DNA from: Ostrinia nubilalis
Taxonomy: Eukaryota; Arthropoda; Insecta; Lepidoptera; Crambidae
DNA length: 64,000 nt
Reading direction: 5' to 3'
Assembly: GCF_963855985.1 (NCBI RefSeq)
Contig: NC_087092.1
Location: 14,694,001 to 14,758,000, forward strand
The notes below the pieces were generated by a model, which saw only the letters and a program-made list of their open reading frames with translations, had not been told where the DNA came from and did not search any database. The position numbers and the translations under genes were made by a program. Of this stretch, positions 33,278-44,883 are shown in pieces (position 1 is the first letter of the stretch; every line of letters starts with the position of its first letter).

Positions 33278-33335
33278 GATTATTAGTTTATTATCACAGT
33301 GTACCATCACAGTCCGCTGGCGTCCTCCAGTAAGA

Positions 33336-33596
33336 TTGTTTTTTGTCGCGGAGGAAATGCTTTGCGCTCGTCACCAAAACCGGGGAACCCGGCACCCTGA
33401 AAAGGGCGCTGCTCCGTCCTGAAAAGGACGGGGTATACCCACTAAAACCTCCTCGGCGTTCCGTCATCGCCCGAGTGGGGGTGTCGCGAGTATCCGGCCG
33501 TAGCCTTAGACTTCCGCGACACCACCAGGGACAGCCCGCCTACACGGCGGATCCTACACGCCCCCATTGTGGGGGGCCGACGGGAATGGCCTGAAA
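33336..33596 (+). mobile_element. GC-rich 260-bp insert with about 15-bp target duplication
   Basis: CGTCCTCCAGTAAGA (33321-33335) is repeated as CGTCCCCCAGCAAGA (33597-33611), and unit 1 has a single CGTCCCCCAGTAAGA at 13067. The insert is GC-rich (TTTTTTGTCGCGGAGG…GGCCTGAAA) and shared with unit 3, where a BEL element splits it. It looks like a retroposed fragment of a GC-rich LINE or SINE; its 83-codon frame is not a recognisable protein. Confidence 0.65.
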
Positions 33597-33623
33597 CGTC
33601 CCCCAGCAAGAATGCAACCCAGC

Positions 33624-33754
33624 CTAAGTCTGAGTTGCACCATCTTATTTTAACCGTAACAATGATAATAACCGGTGCTTTTTGTATGGAGTTTGACAGA
33701 TTTTTGACGTTTGTCAAAGTTAAATGGTGCAAGTAAGATGGTGCAACCCAGCTT
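33624..33754. mobile_element. MITE, GTTGCACCATCTTA family, unit 2
   Basis: Left end TCTGAGTTGCACCATCTTAT, right end TAAGATGGTGCAACCCAGCT. It is shorter than the unit 1 copy (13103-13352) through internal loss, and equivalent to 47310-47438. Confidence 0.7.
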
Positions 33755-33848
33755 AAAACAACTTTCTGCGTCAATTTATTTAACTGCTTTAGGCAGGACT
33801 TAATTCAATAAATATTTTTCTCGATTAGTAAAACTGATAGCCTTACAA

Positions 33849-33958
33849 TACAACCCGTTTGAGCTAACTGCGCACCTCCCCCCGTTCGCGCCGCCCGTAC
33901 CAGAGCGACGATGTGACGTCACGGCTGCCAGGTGCTCAGTTAACTCGATCGGGTTGTA
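33849..33958. mobile_element. TACAACCCG MITE, unit 2
   Basis: Counterpart of 13448-13557, with the same inverted ends. Confidence 0.65.
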
Positions 33959-34365
33959 GTCATCGTCTTTACTGCAAGTCGTCCGTTGTTAAATCTCAGG
34001 GTTTTCCTACTGGCACTCGTAAGTCACGCACGACACATTTTTGGTTCTTTTTTTTATTTGGAACCCTAAAAAGATAGTGATTATTTGACAGCTGCATATC
34101 AGTAAGTTCTAGTTTTATTTGTAAACTTTACTTTAATGACTCAGTTATCATGATAACCAGTTTACCCAACTGATTATATGATTTGATCAATGGAAATCTA
34201 TCAGCAAGGATTAAGAGACAAATTATGATAGTATTTTTTACGCAGCAAAATTGCCTGTCCATACCTACCGCTGGGGGGCGGCAGGTTATGTGGGGCTCTG
34301 AACCCCTAAAAACCTGGGGTACCCTAACATTGACTTGCATTGTTATCGTGGCATACAATAGTTTA

Positions 34366-34905
34366 AATGTGCCTCGTAACAAGGCTCAAGGGCGCCCAAA
34401 GTGCGATGGAGTGGTCTATGTTCTGAGTTTCCCTGCGTGATCGAATCAGAAATGAGGACATCCGCAGTGACCAAAGTGACGGGCATAGCCCACAGAATTG
34501 CTTAACTCAAATGGCAGTGGGCGAGGCACGTAGCTTGTAGAGATGATGTCGGTTGGGGCAGAAAAGTTCTCAAGTGGCGGACCACGGGCCGGAAGACGTA
34601 GGCTGGTTTTAGTGTCACGCGGACCGTCCGGTGCGGATCCGCTCCGCACGGCCGATCTGTATGAACTTCTAAGGAGCGTTTTAGAGTAATGCGGTCCGGA
34701 GGAACCGCTCGCTCCCTAGCAGTTCATACAGATCGCGTGACACTAAAACCAGCCGTAGTGTGGGCAGGCCCCCCACTACGTGGACCGACGATCTCATGAA
34801 GTTCGCGGGAAGTGCCAGGATGCGGGTAGCACAGGACTGTTTGGAAAACCTTGGGGAGGCTTTTGTCCAGCAGTGGACGTTGGGTGAAATGAACGAACGA
34901 TGACC
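34366..34905 (+). pseudogene. RTE-like LINE 3' fragment, unit 2, with MITE
   Basis: Counterpart of 13982-14490. The GGCTGGTTTTAG MITE occupies 34601-34754, between GAAGACGTA and GTAGTGTGG. It retains a longer junction (CAAGGCTCAAGGGCGCCCAAA at 34379) than unit 1. Confidence 0.8.
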
Positions 34906-35392
34906 CTGGATTAAAAATTAAATAAAGAATTGCCTTAATGACCAAGGCATTTGAAATTGACTTTATTTTAAATTGACGCTATAGCTTAGGTACTGAAAAT
35001 AAATCAATGTTTTTCAATGTCTTGAACAAAACACGACACGTCATCATCAGCCTATCAACTGTTTTACTGTGATAGTACACTGTTATTATATTATAGAAAC
35101 TGATGATTATCACTATAAAAAAGACTTTAAAAAAACATCATAATAATCATAATCATAATATCTTTATTGCTTCATGTGGTACAAACAAGGTATTAAAAAT
35201 AAAATAGTCCCAGAACATGAGCCCTTGATCCCAGATCATCTTGCGGCTGTGACTCATACTAAGTCACAGATTTTTGATAAGTTCATTAAATATCTTATTA
35301 CTAATTTTTATCAACGGATTAACTAATTGAAATTAGATTAATGTAAAAAATAGGTCTTTATCTCGTCGCCATTATTATCAAATTTCCCCAAT

Positions 35393-35426
35393 CACAGTTC
35401 TTTATCTCCAAACGACTATTTATACC
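35393..35426 (+). promoter_or_regulatory. Conserved core promoter of FN3 copy Y
   Basis: CACAGTTCTTTATCTCCAAA then CGACTATTTATACC. The spacing upstream of the TTATCT site is 1-2 bases shorter than in X and Z; the TATA box and GATA-type site are unchanged. Confidence 0.75.
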
Positions 35427-35497
35427 TGTGCAATGTTCTACCAAGACATTGCAGCATCACACCTCGAGTTGACAAGTCATAGACAATCCAAATCAAG

Positions 35498-36758
35498 ATG
35501 ATGAAGTGCTTATTCTTCTTGCTGTTCGTGGCTGCTTGCCAGGCCTACGTGGCCAGGGTGGCTGAACAAATTCCTACTCCAGCAATAACTGGATTTGAAA
35601 CAACATTTCATCAAGATGGTGACAAATCCTTGCTGTTAGAATGGAGCCTTGTGGAGAACCCAGAAATTCTTGGATACAGGGTATAGATTTCATTTACCAT
35701 AAAATTTTTGTTTTAGTTTTGCTCTTTGGTTTAGCAATATTTATAGTGAACTTTAGCAGTTTCTGCAAAAAATAATGTTTTGCAGAAATCAAATCGAAAG
35801 CAGGTATCGTTTTCTTGTTTTTTCTGAAAAATATACTTGATTGTTCACTTGTCTCTGAGTGAGATAGATATTATTAATTTCCACTGATATTATTCAGTTT
35901 TACTTCAAAGTGATTCTCACTTGAAAGTGTAGGTACCGACGACATCATAAAGGTAGCAGGAAGGCGCTGGACGAAGGCCGCTACCAACCGGGCAACATAA
36001 ATCATTGGAGGACGTCCTATGGCTGAAATGAAATGTAGCAAATATTGATATCGATATTTATTTTCAGATGACAGTATGGGACCTGGGATCGGTAAGTCAT
36101 ACAACTTTGTTTAATACCCACTTAACCTAAGTATATTACCTACTATTATAATTATTACTATAGTTAGAGCAAGATTATTTATTCTTTTATTTGTAACTAC
36201 TCGTACAACACTTCAGATGACAGTATGGGACCAGTTATTTACCCACCCAACAGTTATTAACCCTGGGCCCTGTAGTGAATAACACACATCCATGTGTGAC
36301 TTTGTTGCTAGCAGTGTTACAATTTACTGTAATCTTATTTAATTTTGATATAATTATTATTAGCTAACGTTAGTTTAACGTTTCTGGACATATACAATAG
36401 CATGCAAAATTGTAACAATAAATTACAACATCACATTGCAAGTGTATTTTCAGGACGCCAAAATTCAGTATTCAAGTAATGCCTACGCTAAAAAAGATAA
36501 TGATAAACAAAAGCCTAATAAATCAACTTTTTTTTGCAGGATCTAGCCAACGAACAAGGCAAGATATTCAGCGAGGTTGTAGTTGACGCTAGTACGACCA
36601 GCAGCAGTGTAGGAGGCCTTCAGTATGACACCTGGTACTTTGCGAGAGTCCAGGCCTTCACCAGAACTGCGGCCAGTGAGTGGTCCAACCGTAGGGGGGT
36701 CATGTTCCATAGCCCACTCACACGGGATGGACGCCAGTCTTACACTGTGGTGGAATAA
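35498..36758 (+). CDS. Secreted single-FN3-domain protein, copy Y (141 aa)
   Basis: Exons 35498-35680, 36068-36091 and 36540-36758 join in phase 0 to 141 aa. It differs from X mainly by AEQIPTPAITGF, LLLEWSLVENPE (Leu for the usual Pro after W-S) and TTSSSVGGLQ in place of TTSARVGGLQ. The signal peptide, MTVWDLGS exon and C-terminus are the same. The exon 2 relic at 36216-36233 and the Helitron after the polyadenylation signal are shared with X. Predicted secreted; function unknown. Confidence 0.87.
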
Positions 36759-36869
36759 ACAATAAGAAGAAGTCTTTGTCAAGAACTCTGTCACTTGAAC
36801 ATGTACTACTGTTATTTTTATTTTGAAATAAACTCTTAGCAAAAGCACTGTTTTTTGTTTATACAATTA

Positions 36870-37584
36870 TCTATACTTATAATAAATCTGTAGAGAGGTC
36901 AATTCTGTACCTACATGAAATATATTTTCAAAATAACTATCAGGGGGTGATTAGTGATCGATACTGATGCCAAAAATGCAATCAGTAAAATTTTTGTCTG
37001 TCTGTCTGTATGTTCCTTATAGAAACAAAAACTACTCGACGGATTTTAACGAAACTTGGTACAATTATTCTTCATACTCCTGGGCAGGTTATAGTATACT
37101 TACTAGCAGAGTAGTGAAGGGAAATTTTGGGAAAACGGGAGAAGTTACTCCATTTTTTAAGCTTCCGTCGCGTGTGCAGCCTTAATGGTAAAAGTTACAC
37201 AGAAATCATGTATGACGGAAATATATTGCAAAATGCAAAATGTCCACAAATAATCGAAATATCCGAAATAGACAATATTATTATGAGAAGTTGTCTTTTA
37301 GCGAAGTTGACGTTTTAAGAAGTTGTAATTTCGAGAAGTGGACATTTTGCATCCCGGTTGTCATTCTGAGAAGTTGTCATTTTGATGACTAAGCCATATA
37401 AAACTGAAAGACTGACATAGTGATCTATCAACGCACAGCCCAAACCACTGGATGGATCGGGCTGAAATTTGGCATGCAGGTAGATGTTATGACGTAGGCA
37501 TCCGCTAAGAAAGGATTTTACGAAACTCCACCCCTAAGGGGGTAAAACGGGATCCACGCGTACGAAGTCGCGGGCGGCCGCTAG
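36870..37584 (+). mobile_element. Helitron-type element downstream of copy Y
   Basis: Counterpart of 17894-18612: TCTATACTTATAATAAATCT ... GCGGCCGCTAG between A and T. It inserted before units 1 and 2 separated. Confidence 0.75.
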
Positions 37585-38289
37585 TAATGTTATAAAGTTA
37601 TAAGGCCACAGTGGTTTGCAAAGTTACATTCATCCCACTACAAGAATAACAATCATTCTAATTCATGAGGTGATTAAGACGCCACCACGCAGGCCCTGCG
37701 TAGAGGTTTGTGTAAGGCAAATAGACAACTATACTGGATGATGTTAGATCGCCTTAGGCCTCTTGGATAGGTTTTATATGACTAACGCAGGGTTCCTAAA
37801 CAGTGCGTGCATGTCAGTCCCAAGGGCGTCATGGGGCGATCGAAAATAAATGTACCTAGAGATAGAGATGAGTGGTAATTTCCAAAATTTTGTGACGCAA
37901 GAAAATGTGTCACAGTAAAAAAAAGTTTGGGAAGCCCTGCACTAATGACAAGTGACATTATTAACCTTGGATCAACTTTAAACCAGCGACGGAGATGCTT
38001 GTGGACTTGATCTTGTAGCTAATCCCGTCATCCGCCGGACTATTGTAATGTGATGTGGCGAACCCAAGCATTGTTGAGCTTAGAAGATAGAGGAGTTGAC
38101 AGGACTATTCTCACCTCTCGTTCCCACCACTGCAACTCTGTGTTGCCAGGATCTACAGCTTGACCGCCATAAAGACCCAACCAATGAAGGTCAAGTTTGT
38201 CCCGGGGGAAAATTAAACTGTCATTGGACCCGCAACGAAATTAATCAGAAGAACATAGGAGGAGTTTGGGACGGGACTATGTAGTAATT

Positions 38290-39005
38290 TATGCAATACA
38301 ATTAATGATGTACGGCATTGGAATACGTGGACAGTGGACAGGCATACGAGTGGTTCAAGTCATATCTGTCAAACCGAAAACAGTATGTAGAAATCGAATA
38401 TTTTGACGAAAAAAATAAAAGTACAAAATTTTATAGATCAGACGTAGTGCTAATGTGTCAGTCTATACCTCAAGGAAGTGTCCTAGGCTGTGTCCTGTTT
38501 TTAATCTACATAAATGACCTCCCAAAGATACTAAACGACAAATGTGTACTATTTTCAGATGACATGTGCAAATACCCAAAATCTTAATTCGAAACTCCGT
38601 GACATTTTTAATACAATTAAAAACTGGATGAGTGACCATAACTTAGAAATTAACTTTAAAAAAGACAAAATTAATGCAATTAAGACCTCACCAAAAACTT
38701 CCCCTTGAAAATTTTTCATAATATAATGACATAAAAATAGAATGCGTGGACACATTTACATTTTTAGGACTAAATATAGACACACACGTAAATTGGAAGG
38801 CTCATGTACAAAAAGTAAAAACAAAATTATCTTCTTATACTTAATTACGCACTAAAAGAACTAAAGAAAACTACGTATAAAATAATAATAACATATAAAA
38901 ATAATAAGCTCCAAAGCGTACAAATAATAATAATAATAATTAAAAAAACAGCTTTAACCGCGTATTATGCCTACGCATACGGATAGTTACGATACGGAGT
39001 GATCA
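38290..39005 (+). pseudogene. Jockey-like LINE RT fragment, uninterrupted (unit 2)
   Basis: YEWFKSYLSNRKQYVEIEYF, SIPQGSVLGCVLFLIYINDLPK and VLFSDDMC, then frame-shifted FTFLGLNIDTHVNWKAHV. The GGAAGTGTCC at 38474 is the empty site of the BEL composite in unit 1. An AT-rich 63-bp insertion near 38875 is unique to this copy. Confidence 0.82.
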
Positions 39006-40254
39006 TGTGGGGCAATAGCATCTGGTTTTATAAATTTCATTTTGTATGAACATTAAAAAAATTAAAATGATGATATCAAATTTCTGATTTCACCATACCA
39101 TTTATATGCATATGTTTACATGGGCTAGTGCCGGCTCATATACCCATTTCCCTAACACCCTGTATAACAAACATTGACATTTCCACCATACTCAACCGGT
39201 TAAATTCAATCGATATAAACTACTGAGATCGTTCTGCCTCCTTCCAAAGGTTGCTGTGCCCTAACTGGGTCCACATTGATCTGCTTGAATTGTAAGACCT
39301 AAACGCTAATGTGGTGAAGCAATAAATAGGTACTAGATAGGTAGTACATACTAAAAATATAACTTAAATAAAACAAAAACCCAACTGCGTAAAAATGAAC
39401 TGAAAAGATAGAAACAAGACAACTTAATATTTACAAATGCATTCGAACTTCTGAGGCATCAATGACTAGTTAAAAACTAAATTGACAAATATAGTACTAT
39501 TTTAAATATAAGTCATTAATTGTATTGCATAAATTACTACAATAGTCCCGTTACCCCTCTATCTAAGCTAAATAACGCTTGGATTCGCGACGTCACAATA
39601 ATCCAGCGGATGACAGGATTCGAACTACAAGGTCAAGTTTTACCACAGGCATCTCCGTCGCTGGTTTAAAGTTGATCCCAGGTTAATGTCACTTGTCAGT
39701 AGTGCTGGGCTTCCCAAACTTTTTATTTAAGTACCGTGACATCCTTGGAGGGTTTCTATTTTCTTGCGACACAATATTTTGTATAAATTCTTTCTCTACA
39801 TTTATTTTCGATCGCCTCATCATGACGCCCTTGGGATAATGCACGTACTGTTTGGAACCCTGCGTTAGTCATCAAGTCTAATCAAGAGCTTTAAGGCGAT
39901 TTAATAACGTCACACAGTAAGGTTGTTTACTTGTCTTAACGAAAACTCTACCGTGATTTTGGGCATTATTAGACCAACGAGAAGCGATACCAAATGTAAA
40001 CAAACCCAATGTCATGGGTGAACCCGTTTTGTTGGGAGAACGAGACATTATGACAAATACACAAGATAGGAAGAGACAGAATATATTGTCAACTCGACAG
40101 TCGTATCGACTTTTTGTATCGCTGCTAGTTGGCCGTACTTTACTTAGTTTTTTAAACAAAAAGATTGTGCTTTTGCTAAGAGTTTATTTCAAAATCAAAA
40201 TAAAAGCAATACATGTTCATATTAAAGAGTTCTTGAAAAAGATTCCTTCATTGT

Positions 40255-41569
40255 TTATTCCATCACAGTGTAAGACTGGCGTCCATGCGGCCAAATTGGG
40301 CTATGGAGCATGACCCACCTACGGTTGGACCACTCACTGGTCGCAGTTCTGGTGAAGGCCTGGACTCTCGCAAGGTACCAGGTGTCCAACTGAAGGCCTC
40401 CTACACTGGCGCTTTTCGTACTCGCGTCAACTACGACCTCCCCGTGTATGTTGCTCTGATCGTCGGATACAACCTGGAAAAAAACGTTGATTTATTAATT
40501 TTTTGTTTATCATTGTCTTATTTTAGCGTAGGTATATTACTTGAATACTGAACAAATTAGGCGTCCTAAATATATCTACACAAAATATTAGTGCTGAGTT
40601 GTGGAGAAAAATGTAATATTATCTCAATTTTGCATGCTATTGTATATGCCCAAAGGGGCTAAAGACTTTAGCTGATCTATACTAATATTATAAATGCGAA
40701 AGTTAATGTCTGTCTGTCTGTCACTCTTTCACGCCTAAACCACTGAAGCGATTTTGATGAAATTTGGCATAGAGATAGTTTGGGTCCCGGGAAAGGACAT
40801 GGGATAGTTTTTATCCCGGTTTTTGAAACAGGGACGCGCGTGATAAGGTTTTTCTGTGACAGACAAAATTCCACGCGGGCGAAGCCGCGGGCGGAAAGCT
40901 AGTAAAAAATATATCAACATTAAATTAGATTACAGTAATTATTTGTAACTCTGCTAGCAAAAAAGGTCACTTTAGGGTTAATAACTATTGTTGTAGTTAC
41001 AATTAAAAGAAAAGCTTATCTTGTTCAAACTAATAAATAATTACAAAGTTGTATGACTTACCGTTCCCTGGTCCCACACTGTCATCTGAAATGAAACATT
41101 TTAATCAATACTTTGCTAAGTTTTACTAACAAATTAACTTTGAAGTAAATAAAGACAAGTCCGAATACTCGTAATATCAATGGAAATGAAAATTGTCTAT
41201 CTCTATATTTGTCATAAAAAACGAGAAAATGGTACCTACTTTTGAGTTTAGGAAAAATTGCAAAAATATTGCAAAAACCGATCAAAAATTTATTTTTATG
41301 CAGAAACTACTAAAGTTCACTATTTATATTATAATTTCAACTAAAGTGCAAAACTAAAATAAAAAAATATGGTAAATAAAATCTATAACCCTATATCCAA
41401 GTATTTCTGGGTTCTCCACAGGGCTCCATTCTAACAGCAAGGAGTTGTCATCAACTCTACGAAATGTTTCGAAACGGGTTACTCTTGGAGTAGGAATTTG
41501 TTCAGCCACCCTGGCCACGTAGGCCTGGCAAGCAGCCACGAACAGCAAGAAGAATAAGCACTTCATCAT
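40255..41569 (-). CDS. Secreted single-FN3-domain protein, copy D (140 aa)
   Basis: Exons 41569-41390, 41085-41062 and 40473-40255 join in phase 0 to 140 aa identical to copy B; the only exon change I noticed is a silent one in the Ile codon of PEILGYR. Introns, the Helitron in intron 2 (40676-40902), the promoter (41642-41675) and flanks are nearly identical too, so the copies are very young, recently gene-converted, or in part an assembly duplicate. Predicted secreted; function unknown. Confidence 0.87.
40676..40902 (+). mobile_element. Short Helitron in intron 2 of copy D
   Basis: Same insertion as 30144-30370, with the same A^T junctions. Confidence 0.8.
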
Positions 41570-41641
41570 CTTGATTTGGATTGTCTATGACTTGTCAACT
41601 CGAGGTCTAATACTGCAATGCCTTGGTAGAACATCGTACAG

Positions 41642-41675
41642 GTATAAATAGTCGTTTGGAGATAAGGATATTGTG
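41642..41675 (-). promoter_or_regulatory. Conserved core promoter of FN3 copy D
   Basis: Identical to the block upstream of copy B (TATTTATA plus TTATCT on the minus strand). Confidence 0.75.
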
Positions 41676-43144
41676 ATTAGAGAAAATTTGATAGCCTCAT
41701 TTGAATACTTATAATATTCTTAGGTATGGTCAGTACTTTCTGGCAATCTGAATTCAATAACTAATCCATTGATAAAAAATACGTTAATAAACTTATCAAA
41801 AATTAGTGACTGTCATCTCGAGGTCTGATAGTAGTATGAGTCACAGGTATGAGTCACAGCCGTAAAATTTTTAAAACTTGTTTTTTATAGTAATTATAGC
41901 TTTTGCCCGCGGCTTCACCCGCGTGAAATTTCGTTTGTCACAGATCGTCATAAATTCGATGGGTGCCTGGAATAAAGCCGCAATAGCCATATCAGCAGTT
42001 TTCCGATTAAGTGATTTTCGTTATCTGGGGGTCCCTATACACCTTGTGATTTTTTTTCAGAATTTTATCTTTGAAACTGGCTGATTTACCAAAAGCACTA
42101 TGGATATTGAATCGTTATTCCCGGAAATTTGTTTACCAGAATAATCGTGGCATGTTCAATGTTAAAAGTTTTATTTCAAACTTCTACAAGTAACGGTCAT
42201 TGCGGCTTTGTTCCCCGAAACAAACTATGTGTACCAAGTCACAATAAACATTACCTATTTGTACAATTTCTTTAAACTTTCTTAAGTAATAATACTTCAT
42301 GGTGTTCTTCTATGCAATAAAAATATGTTGATTGGATTTACATTAAGCAATGCTGTGTACCTACCTGACAACTGCTGGAACACAGTAATGCTGTCAACAT
42401 TATTGTTATGGCGACAGACTTAGGAAGATAAAGGGGACTTAGGAAGAGAAGAAGGAGGGATATTTGGTTTATGTTCATTAAAACTTATTTATAATAACAA
42501 TATGTTTCGGCATTGGAGGTAAGCCATAGTTCCTCTGAAGTTGAAGTTTCCTTCTACCTTGAGCCTGATCACAGTTTCCACCAGGTGCGATGAAGGGCAA
42601 AAGCTTCCTTGCTGAGAATAAAAACATGTTCTGTTCAGTTATTGTCTCTAAATCAGTTCTACGTAATGTAAACTTAGAAGATTGCCCATATTAATTCACT
42701 TTAAGAAAGTCAAAAACATTTAGCGACTTACCACTTTAGTGGAGCGATTACAAAAAATAGTGGCCTATTAAGTACATGTTTTTTTTGTATTATTATGAAT
42801 GTCCAGACAACTGCGCAGTTTTTAAAATTATTTTAGACCTATGAAAGTTCTTATTTTTTATTATTTAAACATTTAAGTTGAAATTTTGAGAATGTTCTGC
42901 TAAAACCATTTTTTTTATGTTTCTAGCAAAAATTTTAAATCTTGCATCAAAGATAGGAAGGTGAATATTTTTTTCAAACATCTGCGATTAATAGCGATTT
43001 TGTCAAAATAAAGAAATCTGAGATAAGTCAACCCGAAAAAAAGATAAGTTTTTTTAAAGCCTACTAGGTCATGAAATTGAAAAAATGTTACAAAATTATT
43101 GATAACTTCTAAACTACGAAAAAGCCGCGGGCAAAAGCGTGTAA

Positions 43145-43263
43145 TCTATACTTATAATAAATCTGTAGAGAGGTCAATTCTGTACATGAAATATATTTTC
43201 AAAATAACTATCAGGGGGTGATTAGTGATCGATACTGATGCCAAAAATGCAATCAGTAAAATT

Positions 43264-43308
<45 letters not shown>

Positions 43309-43930
43309 ATGTTCCTTATAGAAACAAAAACCACTTGACGGATTTTAACGAAACTTGGTACAATTATTCTTCATACTCCTGGGCAGGTTATAGGATACTT
43401 AGGAATTCCCACGGGAAAGGGAATTAGCGGGAAAATCCTTTTGTACGAAAAATCTAAACCGCTTAAGTTAGACGCTTGAAATTTGGCATGCAGGTACCTT
43501 AGTAAACTTAAAGCTTAGTTACAACAGGATATTGCAAAATTCCCATGGGAACGGGAGTTAATGGGAAAAAACATTTGTATGAAAAAATCTAAACCGCGTA
43601 AGATATACTCTTGAAATTTGGCATGCAGGTACCTTAGTAAACTTAAAGCTTAGTTGCAACAAGATATTGCAAAATTCCCACGGGAACGGGAGTTAGCGGG
43701 AAAAAACATTTGTATGAAAAAATCTAAACCGCGTAAGATAGACTCTTGAAATTTGGCATGCAGGTACCTTAGTAAACTTAAAGCTTAGTTACAACAGGAT
43801 ATTGCAAAAATCTCACGGGAACGGGAGTTAGCGGGAAAAAACATTTGTATGAAAAAATCTGAACCGCGTAAGATAGATGAAGGGGGGGTAAAACGAGATC
43901 CACGCGCACGAAGTCGCGGGCGGCCGCTAG
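43145..43930 (+). mobile_element. Helitron with internal tandem repeats, unit 2 only
   Basis: TCTATACTTATAATAAATCT to GCGGCCGCTAG, inserted at GTGTAA^TATTATA: unit 1 reads GCGTGTAATATTATAATATT without it (32607), a natural empty site at the A^T Helitrons prefer. The 786-bp element has the same 5' end and 3' hairpin as those at 17894 and 36870 but a different middle. It carries a (CTGT)n run of about 10 units at 43267-43308. Confidence 0.88.
43420..43880 (+). repeat. Tandem repeat inside the Helitron, period about 127 bp
   Basis: Blocks holding GAAATTTGGCATGCAGGTAC, CTTAAAGCTTAGTTRCAACA and GGGAAAAAACATTTGTATGA recur three full times plus a partial one, with point differences. It was not seen in the related Helitrons at 17894 and 36870. 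Confidence 0.8.
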
Positions 43931-44883
43931 TATTATAATATTATCATTATGTACTAATGAATTCCACTACTTTATATAAAGATATCAACGAAACACTCTA
44001 GATATTCAACTTTGTACTCATTTCGATACGGACCATATGAACATATAATGTACACAGCATTCACCAGTACATTTTCCAAGTCGATCATTAAATTCAAGCA
44101 AACCGCTATTACTGTATTTGCCATACATCCTTCAGATCAGCGTACAACGCTGCAATACACTATTGCTGTATGATTAATTTCGCACTTTTTACCGGAATAA
44201 AACCACAATGGACTCTTACGGAACAGACTTTCAATGTGTGAAGCGGCAATATGTATTTCTACCTTTTTTAAGGTATATTCTAAGCACTATAACCTTATGC
44301 ACATTATATGTTACTCCAGAAAAAATAACGCATCGTTTGATATACAAACCATTTGGATACGCCTCGTAGTTTAGTTATTATTTAAAAAAATCACTAAATC
44401 TCTTCTCCTGTAAAATTGTGTTTTGTCGATTGTGGCTTTATTCCCGGCACCCATCGAATTATAGCCTATATGTTATTCTGGGTTATAAACAATAATACTG
44501 TAAAGTTTCATCAAAATCCGTTCAGTAGTTTTTTGCGTGAAAAAGTAACAAACATCCAGACATAAAAACTTTCGCATTTATAATATTAATAGGATTATTA
44601 GTTTATTATCACAGTGTACCATCACAGTCCGCTGGCGTCCTCCAGTAAGATTGTTTTTTGTCGCGGAGGAAATGCTTTGCGCTCGTCACCAAAACCGGGG
44701 AACCCGGCACCCTGAAAAGGGCGCTGCTCCGTCCTGAAAAGGACGGGGTATACCCACTAAAACCTCCTCGGCGTTCCGTCATCGCCCGAGTGGGGGTGTC
44801 GCGAGTATCCGGCCGTAGCCTTAGACTTCCGCGACACCACCAGGGACAGCCCGCCTACACGGCGGATCCTACACGCCCCCATT

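Larger units (their letters stand above)
13041..33291. repeat. Segmental duplication unit 1 (holds FN3 X and B)
   Basis: The unit begins TATCACAGTGTACCATCACA and contains X(+) and then B(-), ending where the same sequence begins again at 33292. It is enlarged relative to unit 2 by an RTE insertion (14772-16314) and the 8.5-kb composite BEL block (19510-28005); without these it is about 10 kb. From about 28011 to 33290 it is nearly identical to 38480-44605 of unit 2. Confidence 0.85.
33292..44606. repeat. Segmental duplication unit 2 (holds FN3 Y and D)
   Basis: An 11.3-kb unit from TATCACAGTGTACCATCACA to the next copy of that sequence. It lacks the RTE and BEL composite of unit 1 and so gives their empty sites. 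It carries its own insert at 33336-33596 and a nested Helitron at 43145-43930. Confidence 0.85.

Noticed and set aside
33343..33594. 83-codon frame in the GC-rich insert (also at 44658)
   Set aside because: Composition-driven open frame in a retroposed fragment with target duplication; the unit 3 copy is interrupted and no domain is visible.
43267..43308. (CTGT)n run as a possible CRISPR-like or regulatory array
   Set aside because: A simple microsatellite inside a Helitron; no spacers, eukaryotic context.
43420..43880. 127-bp direct repeats as a CRISPR or satellite array
   Set aside because: Few copies, contained within one Helitron, no unique spacers.
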